From assembly GCF_050943825.1 (NCBI RefSeq), contig NZ_JBMNPX010000008.1:1-64000 (forward strand): DNA of 64,000 nucleotides, read 5' to 3'. The stretch comes from Pseudoflavonifractor sp050943825 (GTDB lineage: Bacteria; Bacillota; Clostridia; Oscillospirales; Oscillospiraceae). Both the position numbers and the translations under genes were made by a program. The stretch's first letter is position 1; every line of letters begins with the position of its first letter. This document shows, piece after piece, positions 62,719 through 64,000 of the stretch. The notes under the pieces were generated by a model. That model made no database searches. It had not been told where the DNA came from and saw only the letters and a program-made list of their open reading frames with translations.

Positions 62719-64000
62719 ATGTTACAGCTGGCTCTGACAATTCTCATCTGTTTGATAATTGTCATTCCGGTGGGGCGGTACATGTATCATATCGCCGCAG
62801 GAAAGCATACCTTTGCCGATCCGGTGTTTAATCGGGTCGACGGAGTGATCTATAAAATCGGCGGAGTAAACCCCGAAAAGGGAATGAACTGGAGGCAGTA
62901 CGTTCTGGCTCTGGTGGGAACCAACGCCGTCATGGTGTTCATCGGCTACCTGCTCCTGCGTATCCAGAGCATCCCCTTCTTTAACCCCAACGGGATTGGA
63001 GGCATGGAGCCCACCCTATCCTTCAACACCATCATCAGCTTCATGACCAACACCAACCTGCAGCACTACTCCGGTGAGAGCGGCCTGAGCTACCTCTCCC
63101 AGATGCTGGTCATCATCTTCATGATGTTTGCCTCCGCGGCCACCGGCTACGCCGCCTGCGTTGCGTTCATCCGGGGCCTGGCCGGAAAGAGCAAAGACAA
63201 TGTGGGCAACTTCTTTGCTGACCTGGTGCGCATCACCACCCGCATCCTGATTCCGTTCTCTGTTGTGGGCGGCATGCTGCTGGTGTGGCAGGGTGTGCCC
63301 CAGAATTTCGACAGCAATGTTGTGGTAAAGACACTGGAGGGCACATTCCAGACCATCGCAATGGGCCCCATCGCTGCGCTTGAGATCATCAAGCACTTGG
63401 GCACCAACGGCGGCGGCTTTCTGGGCGCCAACTCCTCCACTCCGCTGGAGAACCCCACCATGCTGTCCAACCTCATTGAGATGTATTCCATGATGCTGCT
63501 GCCCGGCGCCTGTGTCATCACCTTTGGCAAGATGGTGGGCGACAGCCACAAAGAGCGCATGCAGAACGCCGCGCCCGACAACGCGCTGCCCGCTGCCCGC
63601 GAGGGCCTTACCACCCGGATCTTCGGCCGTGAGGGCCGCAGCATCTTTGCCGCCATGGGCATCCTCTTCCTGGTGGGGCTGAGCCTGTGCTTCTGGGCTG
63701 AGAGCCAGGGCAACCCTCTGCTGGCGGATATCGGCCTTAACCAGTCTGCCGGCAGTATGGAGGGCAAGGAAGTCCGCTTCGGCATTGCCCAGTCGGCCAT
63801 GTTCACCACGGTCACCACTGCCTTCACCACCGGCACCGTCAACAACATGCACGATACCCTGACGCCTTTGGGCGGCATGGTGCCCCTGCTGAACATGATG
63901 CTCAACGTGGTGTTCGGCGGCAAGGGTGTGGGCCTGATGAACATGATCATGTACGCTATCCTGGCCGTGTTTATCTGCGGCCTGATGGTAGGCCGCACCC
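62719..64000 (+). CDS. kdpA: K+-transporting ATPase channel-like subunit KdpA (partial, runs off window)
   Basis: The first 427 residues of KdpA, the K+-binding membrane subunit of the high-affinity Kdp pump. The start ATG follows TAGGAGGAG. Selectivity-filter-like segments are visible: SFMTNTNLQHYSGE (about 112-125), LGTNGGGFLGANSSTPLENP (about 227-247) and FTTVTTAFTTGTVNNMHDTL (about 355-374). The frame is still open at the last base. kdpB and kdpC are expected beyond the window. Confidence 0.96.
   Translation, partial: MLQLALTILICLIIVIPVGRYMYHIAAGKHTFADPVFNRVDGVIYKIGGVNPEKGMNWRQYVLALVGTNAVMVFIGYLLLRIQSIPFFNPNGIGGMEPTLSFNTIISFMTNTNLQHYSGESGLSYLSQMLVIIFMMFASAATGYAACVAFIRGLAGKSKDNVGNFFADLVRITTRILIPFSVVGGMLLVWQGVPQNFDSNVVVKTLEGTFQTIAMGPIAALEIIKHLGTNGGGFLGANSSTPLENPTMLSNLIEMYSMMLLPGACVITFGKMVGDSHKERMQNAAPDNALPAAREGLTTRIFGREGRSIFAAMGILFLVGLSLCFWAESQGNPLLADIGLNQSAGSMEGKEVRFGIAQSAMFTTVTTAFTTGTVNNMHDTLTPLGGMVPLLNMMLNVVFGGKGVGLMNMIMYAILAVFICGLMVGRT

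Overview
The window is a GC-rich (roughly 60%) chromosomal segment of a Gram-positive anaerobe. Firmicute hallmarks include sepF, strong AGGAGG ribosome binding sites, a glycine riboswitch before an AGCS symporter, many MarR/LysR/MerR/TetR/XRE one-component regulators and kdp genes with small membrane peptides. Together these suggest a gut clostridium of the Oscillospiraceae type (Flavonifractor/Lawsonibacter-like). This placement is inference from gene content and composition. I see no phage, insertion sequence, CRISPR array or rRNA operon. Most genes are housekeeping, transport, regulation or small-molecule detoxification genes.

Layout. 0.3-4.6 kb: MoxR ATPase, DUF58 and transglutaminase operon. 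4.6-9.0 kb: sepF, a membrane-anchored GH3 enzyme with swapped domains, and a divergent TetR regulator. 9.0-11.5 kb: tRNA-Gly(CCC), a candidate 27-residue peptide gene on its own transcript, a VTT/DedA-type membrane protein and a tocopherol-cyclase-like protein. 11.7-16.1 kb: MarR regulator with a heterodimeric ABC exporter. 16.1-20.4 kb: an aconitase-family hydratase with a stray copy of its own 3' end, then a cell-wall amidase. 20.4-26.0 kb: glycine riboswitch plus AGCS symporter, then a 1213-residue TPR/SUFU protein. 26.1-31.4 kb: a five-gene oxidoreductase/hydrolase operon divergent from a LysR regulator, and a flavin reductase. 31.6-40.7 kb: RtcB with CCA-adding enzyme, SbcDC nuclease, a P-loop kinase, a macro-domain protein and DUF2200. 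40.7-47.1 kb: small one- to four-gene units, including a Vat/CatB-like acetyltransferase with a possible leader peptide, a VWA protein behind a hairpin, a TipA-like MerR regulator and a four-gene operon with a divergent peptide deformylase. 47.2-53.5 kb: a magnesium locus. 53.6-60.0 kb: a WYL-regulator operon, small enzymes, and a second LysR/flavodoxin pair. 60.2-64.0 kb: the start of a kdp potassium operon, whose kdpA runs off the window.

The most interesting region is 47.2-53.6 kb. Two paralogous Mg2+-type P-type ATPases flank an orphan OmpR-type winged-helix protein that has no receiver domain. Both ATPase genes are preceded by the same operator layout: CTTGC-N6-CTTGC direct repeats with an 11-bp period, in both cases exactly 33 bp upstream of a -10 hexamer with a poor -35. 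The second ATPase also has a 30-codon leader ORF that contains a hairpin and ends over the ATPase ribosome binding site, and it is followed by a 56-residue membrane peptide gene. This looks like a small self-contained Mg2+ regulon. Other items worth checking are a KdpD that ends where its kinase domain should begin, the acetyltransferase leader peptide, the isolated acidic 27-residue peptide gene, and the partial duplication of the hydratase 3' end.
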